Notes: generated from the letters alone by a model not told the origin. A DNA stretch of 33,201 bases from Phoronis australis (GCA_002633005.1 NMRA01000768.1:1-33201); one strand, 5' to 3'. Shown: positions 13,001-23,400, numbered from the stretch's first letter. Program-made: numbers and translations.

Positions 13001-16000
13001 CCCAATGTATCATTTCAATGCTCAATGTCAATTAGAATTTGTCCACTTATGACAACCACATATTGAAAGATTCCAAGTTAATGAAAGTTGAAGAAAGAAA
13101 TGTAGGCCCTTTCAAGTCACTGTATTGAAAATGTTGCAATGTCCAAACCGAGATGAGATGTCAGTTATTAGCACCTGTGTAGTGTCTACCAAAGCAGTCT
13201 ACTTTCAACCCTCTTTTCACATCTTATTTCAGTACTTTATATAACACCACGCAGCCACGGATATTGGTTGACTGCAAACTGGTGTTTAAGAGCTGTAGTT
13301 TCATGTTTTTCATCTTTTTTTAAAAACACCAAAAGCAAAATAAATGTCATTGGTTTAATACTATATTAAGCTACAAGAACATGGTCATTTAAAATTTTTG
13401 AGTTTGTGCTTTTAAATGTGCGTTTTCATGTTTTTCATCTTTTTTTAAAAACACCAAAAGCAAAATAAATGTCATTGGTTTAATACTATATTAAGCTACA
13501 AGAACATGGTCATTTAAAATTTTTGAGTTTGTGCTTTTAAATGTGCGTTTTCATGTTTTAACATGGAGCAGCAGCGACACCTGATGCCAAAATATAAACC
13601 ACACACCTGTGCATCTTTCTTGTGTTGGTAACTGCAGCTCTGATGACTCATTGTGCAGAGTATAAAAGCTACTTAAGATGATACGATAAATTTCATAACA
13701 GCAATTTGACTTGAGATCACCAAAAAACATAGTGCACTCATTGTTCAACCAATATCTATATTTGTTTGGTAAGCTACTTGTCTGTTTTCGTAAATTTAGG
13801 CGTAAAAGTTTTGGTTCACGCACTGTTTTTAGTAATAAAAGATCTCAACAGGGGAGCTGTTGATGTAAACTTATATGTAGGAGCCTATATCTACGCATTT
13901 TGTGTAAAAACCTCCGTGTGCATGGAGGGGGGGGGAATTACTGGTCAAATGTGGTGGGGGGTGAGGTAACGCGCCACTGGAATCATGGACGCCCTGGAAT
14001 ATTGGGAACCCCATTTTGGACACCCTATTTTCGAAATCCTGGATGAAGCCCTAATTCCACTAATTCCAAAAAATTCCAGAAAAAATCAAACATAATAAAC
14101 ATAGCGATTCTTATACAATTAAAAAAATTGTATACCAAAGTCATATTACCAGCCTACAGATGGAGCTAAAGATTGAGACATCGTGGAACACAATTTGGAC
14201 AAACTTTTCCTTCTTAACAAGAGCAACGCAGAGCATTGAAATGCGCCCACGAATGCATCGCAAATGGTGTGCTTTTAGGGCTATTTATTTGTATCATAAA
14301 AATGGCTAATAGATGGCGCAAAAACATACAATCCATCCAAAAACAGGAACATGCCATATTTCATAAAAATCTGTCAAGGAACTTCAGAGAAACAAAGGAA
14401 AACAGAATAAAATGAAATTGCCAAAAGTGGGCACAGTGTCCGTTAGATCTGCCTGAAACTAGTCGTCTGTTGTAATCTTCCTATAAATACACTTACTAAA
14501 TTTAATAAAGATCCTGCAGTGGGTTTAGGAGATATAACTATGGGCGTAAAACAAAACTACCACTAGGAGGTGCCACAGTAGTCAGTCACCATCATCAAAG
14601 TTCGTCTTCACACTGAGAACATATATGCCAATTTTCAAATGATTTGGTTGATACAGGGGTGGACACCAAAACAAGATTTCAAAACAGCAAAAATGGCCAC
14701 AAGGTGTTGCAAAATACCTCGATTCAATCCAAAAACAGGAAGATAGCGTCACCAAATCCATAGATGCCTATATTTAAAATTTCATGAAAATCTGTTGAGG
14801 ACTTTTGAAGATACAAAGGTAAGCGTAAAAAAATAAAATTGCCACTACGGGCACTCCGGTAGTCGGATCCGTACGAAAGTTCGTTCATGCCGTCCCATTC
14901 ATGAATGGAATGTATGTGCCAAATTTCATGAACGTATGTCAAAGGGTTTTGGAGATAGAGCAGCGGACGCCTGACGGACGTCGGCCGGACGGACGCCGGA
15001 CAGACAGAGATGACGGCATAATGCATCCACATATAAATATGTGGCCGCATAAAAATTACTCTTATTTGCGAATTTCAATGAGGCAAAATACAGCACCGAA
15101 GCTAGCGAATACAGAAAAAAACCAGCTATGAAATAAGTCAGCAGTATATGCTGGAATATGGCAGATTCTAAGTTGAGACTTTGAATTTGGTTATAAGTTT
15201 GCATGCATGGAGCAGATGATTGGTTTATAAACCAGGTAAGTTCAGCAACAATTAAATCAAAAGTGAAACATTACATTGAATCCCTAAGAAAACTTTTGGA
15301 AACTGAAACCGAGACACAACATGACCTTTGAAACCAGAAGTGACTAAAAGACACTTCAGTTTATTGGGTTTGGTCTACCTTAAAGTTGCAAATTCGAAAA
15401 TGTCCTATGTACGTATTGCCGGTCACATGAGTAGCTGAACCAGTGAGCAAAAATTAAAGATCGGACGAGTGTGGTAATGTTTTGAACTCCAGTTTCAGTA
15501 AAGAATTCAAACATTTCAGCATAGCCAGTTAAACAACTCGAAATGCAGCGTTAACTGGCAAGCGCAAATGTTGTAATTCCCTGTTTTAGTGAAAAAGACA
15601 TCTCCGTCTCGCATTAATGATACACATGTCCAACCTTTGAAAATAGAGTAATGAAGTGAGTTTTTTCTGATAAATAAATGTTTATTAATTTCCGAGCAAA
15701 CAAAACAATCTTTACTTACCAGGCGATCAGCATAAAAAATAAAATCACTACGTGACGTGGTCCTGAAATGACAATATTTTAATATATAATTCATTATTTA
15801 TGAATAGAAAGTGCAAGACAAACCTGAAAGAACTAAACCCAAACTGAATTTTGGTAGCTTAGGTAACAGACTGATTCCCATGAACTGATCAACAACAATA
15901 GAAATGCCGGCTTGTCAAAAACAACTCATTAGTGATGAGACACTCGTCAATCATAATAGAAAAAATACTCGATTATGAATGGCCAAGAGGCAAACTCTGC

Positions 16001-17175
16001 GATTGATTTAGAAAAACATAATAATCCAATAAGGAAATTTTCACAAATGGACGAACACAACTCAACAACGATGCCAGTTATTCTCGTGCAACATTGATTT
16101 AGAAATTCAATTAATCAACAAACTTTTCACATTCAAAATCCATGATACATTTTAAACTAGTAATAATATCTATACCATTGCGATACTTTTCATATAATTA
16201 GCAAGTTGCTCGTAATCTTTGTGGAAACGTTACCAAAATTGGTAATTGTTTTTGTAAAAATAACTAAAAAAGTTTGGTGGGAATGTTTTGAGAAACAATG
16301 TTGAGCCGCTTCATTGCTATGATGTTGTGTTGTTGTTAAAATGTTCCAATGGTCAATGACTGCTGTAAGCTCTGACCAATTCAATGCAGTTTACACCTGC
16401 AAAAGGAGGAACCACGATCACCAAGACACCTACATTCTGGCATTTACAACAACGTAGCATTGATGTTTTGGTCAGTGCAAGGCATAATTCGCCTAAAAGC
16501 TTCCGACGTATGAAGCGCCAATAGGAGCTCCACCATCCTACTGGTGCCAGTAGGATGGTGACCTCACTGTCTACTGCACTGCAACACATGACTGGTCATG
16601 ACTCAGACAATATTTTTTTTAACTGCACTTCAGTTATCCTTCTCCAAGTACACATGAACTGTATCTGTGTCAAACAATATTACATGTTGTGAGTACTTTT
16701 GGACATAAATCACATCTAACTATCTATGACTATGACGGGAATTTCATTTGATTTGATGACTTTGCCGGCTTTTGATTTGTAAGTTGCGATGTTTGAATTT
16801 GACATTTTTATCGATCAAAGTGAAATCAAAGAGAACATTTGAGTGGTATGTCATCAACAACTATGAATCAATCTTATTCCTTTAACAATAATTCCATCGG
16901 GAAAAGGCAACGAGTCTAAGAACTTTTACGTCGCATTAACTTCGTTCTGATACGAGTCACGAAAACAAAAAACGAATAGGCCTACGTCAGCACGTGTTGA
17001 TTTTAGCACCGAGAACACTGAACGAAATTAAAATATATTACCTATCTCTTAAAACTGTCTGTAATTCTTTTATTTGGTCTGTAACTTTTAATTTGATTAG
17101 GTTTGGTCCAAAATCTTCTTCAGTGTCGTCTTCAACAGTCATTTGACTATAATTCGCAATCAAATCTGGCTCCAT
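4092..17175 (-). CDS. UPRT: Uracil phosphoribosyltransferase homologue, complete, 7 coding exons
   Basis: Coding exons, in transcript order: 17175-17042, 15762-15720, 11461-11392, 9997-9935, 9584-9423, 4518-4420 and 4198-4092 (stop TGA at 4094-4092). All junctions are GT-AG and in phase, totalling 678 nt and 225 aa. The protein is a type I PRT-fold UPRT-family member, which in active relatives joins uracil and PRPP to make UMP. It follows human UPRT from about residue 28: DQIKELQTVLRDR (33-45), TSRSDFIFYADRL (47-59), CGVSIMRSGEAMEQGL (96-110), RIGKILIQSDEET (119-131), MYPIMSSGNT (153-162), EVHPVAP (208-214) and HFGMKYFGTE (216-225). The start is the first ATG after an in-frame TAA at 17235-17233, and -3 is G. 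The N-terminus is acidic and lacks the long low-complexity extension of the 309-aa human protein. The PRPP-loop Asp is replaced by Tyr154, so catalysis is doubtful. No clear AATAAA was found just past the stop. Confidence 0.95.
4519..6441. other. 3' part of UPRT intron 5, mostly featureless
   Basis: This AT-rich intronic sequence contains no UPRT-like exon; the coding frame passes directly from exon 5 to exon 6 without it. The only structure seen is a small 19-bp tandem repeat near 5381-5444. Confidence 0.5.
5381..5444. repeat. Approximately 19-bp tandem repeat, about 3 imperfect copies
   Basis: The unit is close to TGTTTATAAATATAAACGG. One full copy is at 5413-5431, a diverged 20-bp copy precedes it and a partial copy follows. 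It lies in UPRT intron 5. Confidence 0.6.
6442..6556. repeat. 23-bp minisatellite, 5 copies
   Basis: Units start at 6442, 6465, 6488, 6511 and 6534. The core is AATGTCCCCTTCTGTGG followed by ATAGGC. Units 2 and 3 are identical, 4 and 5 have one substitution each, and unit 1 is more diverged. It lies in UPRT intron 5. Confidence 0.85.
6757..7312 (+). mobile_element. Degenerate modular repeat, partial copy
   Basis: The left end, around 6757-6800, shares AGAGCAACRMAGAGCRTTGA and TGCATCGCA with the element at 14213-15056. Internal boxes resembling AAATTGCCACTAGGGG occur near 6850 (diverged) and 7217. The last part, around 7250-7300, matches the distal part of that family (GCTCATGCTGTCCCATCCATGA). 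The GC-rich terminal segment and end palindrome are missing. No coding capacity is seen. Confidence 0.55.
7594..8006 (+). mobile_element. Penelope-like retroelement 3' remnant with GIY-YIG endonuclease
   Basis: An open frame running from an in-frame TAA at 7591-7593 to a TAG at 7870-7872 reads like the C-terminal end of a Penelope-like element. It has CGSSYIGETVRHLKTR (the YIG half of GIY-YIG with its trailing Arg), then NSHLNIHLQSC, then ELKIPEALHISWCKPNLN (the conserved Glu and PNLN). The reverse transcriptase is absent upstream, so the copy is 5'-truncated. Past the stop comes a non-coding tail and a short (AAGTC)3 run. It sits in UPRT intron 5, antisense to UPRT. Confidence 0.65.
8070..8116. 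repeat. 15-bp tandem repeat, 3 copies
   Basis: The unit TAAGTAAGCTGTTGC is repeated three times with one C/T difference in the middle copy. It lies in UPRT intron 5, just past the Penelope-like remnant. Confidence 0.75.
8205..8480 (+). repeat. Interspersed repeat family X, copy 1
   Basis: Shares a diverged core with 23120-23335 and 32735-32925: GTCCAAATTTG, then a segment like TTGAAACTTTCA, then ATGCTTTATGCAC with TTCT, then an A/T-rich tract and a GAACCTCTATC/GAGGAGCTATC block. All three copies have the same orientation. No coding potential or clear termini are seen. Confidence 0.55.
8689..9091. mobile_element. 403-bp foldback element with long terminal inverted repeats
   Basis: The ends are perfect inverted copies of GGGCCCGGTCTC. 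The arms stay aligned for about 90 bp with small differences: AATCTTT, AACTCGAAA, TTGGCAATTTCT, GCGAACT and AAGATAA appear on both arms. The centre, around 8868-8912, is rich in CTCGA/TCGAG words. The element has no open frame of note and the target-site duplication is unclear. It lies in UPRT intron 5. Confidence 0.75.
9998..11391. other. UPRT intron 3, AT-rich
   Basis: Lies between UPRT exons 3 and 4. Apart from the repeat at 10188-10450, nothing recognisable was found and no missing exon is needed here. Confidence 0.5.
10188..10450 (+). repeat. Interspersed repeat family Y, copy 1
   Basis: Collinear with 27833-28105. Shared blocks in order: AT-CACAGAA, GTAC-AAA-CAATG, TATGGAG/CATGGAG, CAAACATGA/CAAGCATGA, ATGTTTCTT and TTTGAGCCTGA/TTTAGCCTGA. 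The copies are old and diverged, without visible terminal structure. Confidence 0.5.
11954..12115. repeat. Inverted repeat, 24-bp arms
   Basis: The left arm at 11954-11977 reads AAAAACGCTGTTAGGA and onward. The right arm at 12092-12115 is its reverse complement, TCCTAACAGCGTTTTT, with two mismatches in the full 24 bp. The spacer is about 114 bp. It may be a decayed foldback element or two inverted fragments of one repeat, in UPRT intron 2. Confidence 0.6.
12277..12299. repeat. Perfect 10-bp hairpin
   Basis: ATTCCTTCCA and TGGAAGGAAT are separated by AAA. It lies in UPRT intron 2, about 40 bp before the zinc-finger-like relic. No terminator-like U tract follows, so it is most likely a fragment of repeat structure. 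Confidence 0.6.
12341..12589 (+). pseudogene. Zinc-finger-like relic of a transposon-derived protein (KIAA1586/ZNF862-like)
   Basis: An open frame after an in-frame TAA (12338-12340) has KCADENSL, a Gly-Ser linker, then FRTDSLKSHKRSTAH. This spacing of Cys, FR and paired His resembles the TTF/ZMYM-type finger at the N-terminus of KIAA1586/ZNF862-like, hAT-derived proteins. The first Cys of the usual pair is lost at the upstream stop, and the frame ends after 83 codons with no transposase core. It is probably a dead exon-like fragment in UPRT intron 2. The family assignment is tentative. Confidence 0.35.
12604..12665. repeat. Cluster of four GGACAAGT octamers
   Basis: GGACAAGT occurs at 12604-12611, 12625-12632 and 12658-12665, with its reverse complement ACTTGTCC at 12646-12653. 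The last two form an 8-bp hairpin with loop GACT. It directly follows the zinc-finger-like relic and may belong to the same element. Confidence 0.7.
13301..13559. repeat. Perfect 125-bp tandem duplication
   Basis: 13301-13425 and 13426-13550 are identical as read. They start TCATGTTTTTCATC and end AAATGTGCGTTT, and a few bases of a third copy follow at 13551. Perfect identity in non-coding intron DNA implies a recent event (or an assembly artefact). UPRT intron 2. Confidence 0.9.
14213..15056 (+). mobile_element. Modular interspersed repeat, probably near full length
   Basis: The left end begins near AACAAGAGCAACGCAGAGC. The body consists of diverged units sharing a box like AAATTGCCACTAGGGGGCAC followed by GTAGTC (about 14431, 14554 and 14840), plus AATCCAAAAACAGGAA and TTTCATGAAAATCTGT blocks. 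The right end has a GC-rich stretch of CGGACG/CGCCGG words, then an end palindrome CCACATATAAATATGTGG near 15029-15046. The last ~200 bp recur inverted at 32932-33201. It has no convincing coding frame; short frames across it are by-products. UPRT intron 2. Confidence 0.65.
15763..17041. other. UPRT intron 1
   Basis: A 1.3-kb AT-rich intron. Apart from the 30-bp palindrome at 16531-16560 I see no gene, repeat copy or RNA. Short antisense frames have no recognisable domain. Confidence 0.6.
16531..16560. repeat. 14-bp perfect inverted repeat with 2-bp loop
   Basis: CACCATCCTACTGG, TG, CCAGTAGGATGGTG. It is a cruciform-capable palindrome about 615 bp downstream of the UPRT start codon, in UPRT intron 1. 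Confidence 0.9.
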
Positions 17176-17450
17176 TGCCACTCCACGCTCTCGTTGTTTT
17201 TCACTTGACCTGATTGGGATAGTGACACTACGTTATACAAATTAGTTCTCATATACTTTCAGTAAAATATGTGTGGATTGAAAACTTAAAGTATATTTTT
17301 GTCACGAATGACATTCATAAAACAATGAAATCATACAATTTTCTCATTTGTTGGTTTTCTCCATAATATTATCTTTCTGACAGAAACAGGAAGCCTTTTC
17401 ACTGCGGAAAGGCTGTGACCTAATTTCAGCAGGTGTTCCCTTTCGTGGTC
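17176..17450. promoter_or_regulatory. Shared bidirectional promoter region, UPRT/ABCB7
   Basis: Only 275 bp separate the divergent start codons of UPRT and ABCB7, so both 5' UTRs and core promoters must overlap here unless there are upstream non-coding exons. An ATTGG (inverted CCAAT) lies at 17213-17217, about 40 bp from the UPRT start. No TATA box stands out in a sensible position on either strand. The stretch is AT-rich and not a CpG island by eye. The promoter role is inferred from position. Confidence 0.6.
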
Positions 17451-20400
17451 ATGGCCGTGTATCTGCTAAGTGCGCGGTCTCTCTTCAAGAACACCACAGT
17501 TTTTACTAAACAGTTCTCCTCAAGTTGCCTAGTAAATAAATGCGAGTATGTACCTAGGATACTAGAAGTATCACGTGGACGAAGATGGCCGAGATTTACA
17601 ACGGTAACCCACATTTTGATTTGAAACCTGCAGCCTCAAACCACTGACGGTATTTAGTGCTCTGAGGTCTGAGGACAGGCTGAGTGGTGTTTCTTCTGCA
17701 GAGGTGTCTGACAGAGACACCTGCCGGCAGAGCAAATTCATGATGAGGATGAAAGCCTGGAGCAAATGTAACCACAAACTGGTATATGAGTATCTATGAT
17801 GTAACCAAATCTAACTCTTAATGAAGATTTTTTGAAACATAACCAGCTGTCAAAAGTCACAAATATGATTGTTAGTAAGAAATAAAACTTCGAGTAGGTA
17901 TTGACTGAACAATTAGCAATAAACAACAAACATGGCAGTGAACAAACAAGAAATTGGGAATACAGAAACGCAAAAATGGAAAAATGTGTTTGAAGCTGTC
18001 ATTCTTCATAAAAAGCATATTTGTAAGTGATATAAATGGTTTTTATTTAAATGTTTATTAGGCGTTGTAGACGTGCTTCCGGTGAATAATGAGCCTCTGT
18101 TAGCCACTTGCAAACGGGCAAATGCCGATTAGCTGAATGGTAATTGGCATGCTTGTCGTTTTTTTGGGTTGCTTGTTCCATTCCCAGGCGGGGTAATCTC
18201 GGCTATTACTACATTACCAAAACTGGATTGAAATCGAGAAAGTGCTAGAAAACATTATAGCATTATATCTGGTCATCTAAATTAAAGGTGATTTTTGTGA
18301 TATTAGATCTGATTATTGCTGCTTCAACTGTATATTGTTTCTTATTACCACGATATGAATTTGCATTATGACGATGTTTGTTTTCATGAACCAATTCACC
18401 GTGCGCTTTACGGTGGTGGGCGGGGATGTCCCGTTTTGTGAAGCTTCTTTCTGCGTCACTCTACATCAAAGTATCCTGCTTTTGGTCGTAACTTCATACG
18501 CATCAATATTTCTAATCACACTGTTGTGTTCTTGTCTAGTTGCTTGCATATGACTTGACTTTCCACAGTGTATATACCCAGGCTGCATTTCCACACAGAC
18601 ATGAAAAAATGTTGCGGGCATGTTGGCATGTTGTTTACCGGGGGTACAGCAGTATTTTTCCCCTAGTGGCATACTGGATCTAGATGTCACGCTAGTTCAC
18701 TTGTAATGTAGGCAACTATAAATTTAGTCTATTATCGGAAGGTTGTCAAAGCAGTTTTGCTCACAGCACTTGGGTCTGTTTCATGAAAAACTGACTAGAC
18801 TTAAAACATAAATTTGGCCTTATGCTCCCATTTCGCAATTGCTGAAGGAATAAATGCTTAGAGTAGCTAGATAGCGCACGAAAGTCTTGAAATACTTTAT
18901 AGAAATTATCTTAGTAACTAGTATTAGTACGTATATTCTCATGGACTGCAGTTTGCTCAAGTGATCAAAGAAGTATCTAACAGAAATTGCTGTGTGATGC
19001 ACACGACTCCAGTTCTGCCCAAGGGTACATACAAGATTACGGAATTGGGAGAAATTTGACTGAACATGCCTTATTCCTGCCAGCTCTTGTGCTGTTCCGG
19101 TACCAGCAACATGCAGTGGTGTATCCACCCATCTAATAGCATAAAGTGACCAGAAAATTTTATTTTAGCCCGTAACACAATCGACTGTCGAATATGGGCC
19201 TTGATTGTGGTTACCCATTAGTACAGTGAAGCGGAAAATAATACAAGTGTCATTGACAACATATACCTTAAAGTGCTGTTAGAACTTGCCCTAATTTTCT
19301 TGTTTTGTTTTTAGAAGCCCGGGTAGAGTTCAGTGACGCTAGGACATCACATGTTGTCAATAAAATACAAGGCAATATCTCATGTAATCTCGCCAAGTCT
19401 TGCTTTTTAGCGAGGTCCTAGAGCGTTCCTGAACTCTACCCTGCTTTGACTGACTAGCATTAAAAAGCAAAAAAGGAACTGGGTTGCAGATGTATAATTT
19501 ATGTCTTAGAATCTGCTATAGTATATAATTTGGTTACTGTAAAAGCTGGTTTATAGGGCCTGCATGGCTTTATATGCTTGGTTTTAAGATGCACATTTTC
19601 GGTTTTATTTGTTATGCTCTTCAGTTCTGCACACAACATGGTCATCGTGCAGAATATTATTCTGCGAAAGTTGTCAACAAACATAAACATTCAGAAAATT
19701 TTACTTTGTTACGATTGTGGCTTGTGTTCAATAATGGATAATGCAGAATATGGTGTTCACTGTTTTCAACAACAGCCTTTGGAATCCAAACAGAACATTT
19801 GATGACCATTTTTTGTGCAAAATTGAAGAAAGGCTACCAACAGCATATTTTTGAATTTATTTGCCAACTATTTACTAATAGTCCTATCTTTGCTTTTCTA
19901 GATTCGATGTTACAGTAAACAGACAACAAAAAACGCAAAGCCTCTTCCACAAGTTGGAAACCAACAACAGTCTTTATTTAAAAAGGTAATTACGCTGCTC
20001 CAAAATGTGTACATTATCACTCTTTCCATTATGTGTGCAAGGTAATCACAACTGGGGTAACTTATAGTAAAATCTCCCGATTTAGGACACAATATGGCGG
20101 TAAGATGAATTTGTTTTTCTCATTTTTTCATAAGTGACATACAGTACCAGTTTGATTCTTTGCCATGTCCAAGTTCTGTACCATAACTATAGCTACCAAA
20201 AGAAATTATTTTGAAAAATTGTGGGGATTCGTAACAATGTTATAAGCCTTTAAAGATGAGGAAGTGCAATTTTAGCACTCATTTTTGTCAGAAAATGGTG
20301 AGATTTAATGGTTACAACGTTAAATGCTTCTCAGGCCTAACGTCTTTGGAAGACTCAGATGTGTAAAAATGTCTTATCAGTTTTCTTTTACTCATGGAAG

Positions 20401-23400
20401 AATCTAGAAATCCGTGTTTGTGTTTCAGTTAAAACAAGGGTTGCCAGGCATTCGTAATTGCTTCCACCCTGGAGCGACTACACTCGCCCCGAACCAGTTA
20501 CCCAAGCAGGTTAAGGAAGTGGGAGGCTGGCAGATTGTTCGTGCCATGCTAGAGTATGTCTGGCCGAAAGACAAACCTGCTATACGAGTCCGTGTCGTTA
20601 TAGCACTTAGTTTACTGGTTGGAGCTAAGGTGTGTATCAAGACTGCAAAGTCATTGTGACTTCTCTTTAAAGCTACAATACTCGGGCATTACGCCAAAAA
20701 CCATCTCTTCATTTAGTCCTTTTGTCATTATACAATTGGTCTTGAATAATCGCTCATTGTTCAAGAAGGGGTTTATGAGTTTGGGTACAGCTGACTTTTC
20801 AACATTTCTTGAGACTGAGCAACAAGTTGGCTTGATCGGAAAGCTTATTTCTTCATTGAGTATGGTATGAAAGCGTAACAAACTGTTGGAAATTACTTCT
20901 AAGCTGACAAAGGAACAAATTGAGACCAGTTTCGTAGCAGTGTGTCGTCCAGTTCAACAGTGTTTTTGTTGGCAGAAGGTTGTACTTTCTATATAAGACA
21001 GAACTAATTGAATTGCCAAGTGTCTACAAAACTTTCTCTTGTCATAAATTGAGAAAAAAAATGTGTGTGATATGACAAAACACCTTGAAACGTTTTCTTT
21101 GAAAATCATCTTGTGTAATGAAATTGTTTTCCAAAAGTAAGGTACTGCAAAGATGGTCCCTTGCGGAATGAGAAAAGTGTTAACTAAGGGAGGCAAGTGC
21201 CTCCTGGTGCTTATTGTCAGCAGTTGTATCCTTTGCTCACTTGGTGACAAGCTATTGCAGAGCCCTAACTCCTGTCAAGGGAAAGGTCTCTGTGTCATCT
21301 GATATGGGATTTTTTTTCGGGTGAGGGGAAACTCCCATACTGCAGTCATACTAATTTAACTAATTTAAATGGGACTGTGTCAGCTAAGAAGTATGTGATC
21401 TTAAACTGGAAGGGAATTTTTGGGCCTGATCAGAGTAATTTTGCAGGATTTTGAAATATATTTTGAAATGTATTTCAGAGTGGAACAGAGCCAATATTTG
21501 ACCCCAAAAATAAGGCATGGAGGGCCCTGTATTGACTATCATTTGTTTTCCAGGTACTAAACGTGCAGGTGCCATTCTTGTTCAAGTATGCGGTGGACTA
21601 TCTCAACGACCCAGACAAATGGTTCAGCTTACACAATGCCCCTACCACCATCTTCACCGTGGCCACGTCCTTACTTCTGGGCTGTAAGTGTTATACAGCA
21701 TCACTTGAGTGGATTGCACCATGATGGTCGTAACAGCCTTCAGCTATTTGTTCTTGCTAATCAGGCACCTTTCATCATGAGCTGCTAGCAAGCCAAAGTT
21801 CATTGCCGTAAAGTTAATGAGTTGTAGAAGCTATCAAAATCAAAGCTCCCAGCAAAGTGGCATTGCTCTCTCGTCAACCGTGGCCATCAATCTCAGCTTG
21901 ATGTATTTTATTCCGTTTCAGATGGTATGGCTCGTGCAGGCTCCGCCCTGTTCAACGAGCTTCGCAATGCCGTGTTCGCCAAAGTAGCACAGAACTCCAT
22001 TCGCCGCGTGGCCAACAACGTGTTCCTTCACTTGCATAATCTGGACTTGAACTTTCACCTCACTAGGCAGACCGGTGCACTGTCTAAGGCTATTGATCGT
22101 GGAACGAGGTATTGAGATGCAGGCCTAGTTTATTGACCTTTTTTATGGTTTGCAAGTGAATTGTGGGAAATTGAGAACTTGTCTGTAGACGATCAATTGC
22201 ATCTCAGCGTTGAGAGATAAATGACTCTATGTCCCATGTATTCAATGGTAACGGTGTGACGAATGACGAAATGGTGAACTAGCAACATCCCATCGATCTC
22301 CAATTTAGGATGTCGGGTAATTTGATGTGCAGACGCCAGCTTACATCCATCTGCGAAAAAGATCCATGCATTCTGTTTATGCTGCCAGAGAGGAATATGA
22401 TTGGCATTAGCTACTCCTTAACCCGCTGTATTATGATTTGAACCAAGTTTTGGGAGGCTGGGTTTTTGCAGCCTTTCCTCAACTTACTTAGTTCTAGTAC
22501 TGTTAACGTGGCCCAGTAAATGTTATGTTCAGTATTAGCAGGCAGTTGCTGGTTCGTTTTGAATTGTTATGGGTATGGTCTCCTAAAGCTTGAGTGCTCA
22601 AATGCGAGATGATCTTTGGATGATGTGAATGTGGTTGCGCAAAGCATATCATTTGTTATTGTATGTTATTGTATCATGGCAGTAAGAAGTAGAAATCTTG
22701 CACACAAAGTTTTCTCCTTCACCATGACTGTGTATTGAATCTTGTTTTCCAATCCTTGTTTTTAGGGGAATCAATTTTGTGCTTAGTGCCTTGGTGTTCA
22801 ATGTAGTTCCAACAATATTTGAAGTCAGCCTTGTCACTGGTATTCTGGTAAGCCCTTTTCTTTTTAAAAATCTTTAAACGCAATTTATGGCGCAAACGAA
22901 ATGCGCGAATGCAGTGAATATTAGTTAAAGCCATTACAATATTCATCAAAAGATGCCAGAAAGACGTACTTTTGATTTAGACTATTTACCTTCACACAAA
23001 ACATTTATGCAGAGTGTTCAAGTTGAAGCTCCATAAAGTAAAACGCCAAGTAGATTCTTATAAAAAGATTTATTTGCTCTACCGTGTGATATTATTTCAA
23101 CTTGTGCCTAAATAAGCGCTGATCACATTTACTTGAAACTTTCACAAACCATGCTTTATGCACAGTTCTTTAAAGCTTTTGTAGAAGTCATTTTTAAAAT
23201 GTTCCACTTTTACATGAGGAGCTATCAAATATAGCATCTGTATGATTTTATGAAAAAATTCATAACAAACTTAGATTTTAGAAATATAATAATAACTGTA
23301 ACATCTATATCACACGGAATTTGGTTACCATGACCCAGTCAATCACTGGGTGGTATAAATTTAGTTATCAAAGTCTACAAGCTTTTTAACTTGAAAAATA

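Larger units (their letters stand above)
17604..19901. other. ABCB7 intron 1
   Basis: A 2.3-kb intron after the first exon, which encodes the start of the presequence. It carries a small perfect hairpin (AGGTGTCT, GACAG, AGACACCT at 17702-17722), a tRNA-like SINE fragment and a foldback repeat. No further coding exon is needed, because exons 1 and 2 join in phase 0. Confidence 0.6.

Noticed and set aside
13918-13970. G-rich runs as a G-quadruplex or regulatory site
   Set aside because: There are only two long G runs plus scattered G; the usual four-tract pattern is not clear.
14724-15204. Overlapping open frames on both strands, recurring at 32915-33179
   Set aside because: They follow the modular repeat on either strand and reflect its GC-rich terminal segment. 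No protein family is recognisable.
18123-18196. Functional tRNA gene
   Set aside because: The acceptor stem does not pair and the anticodon arm is poor; only the box-like motifs are preserved.
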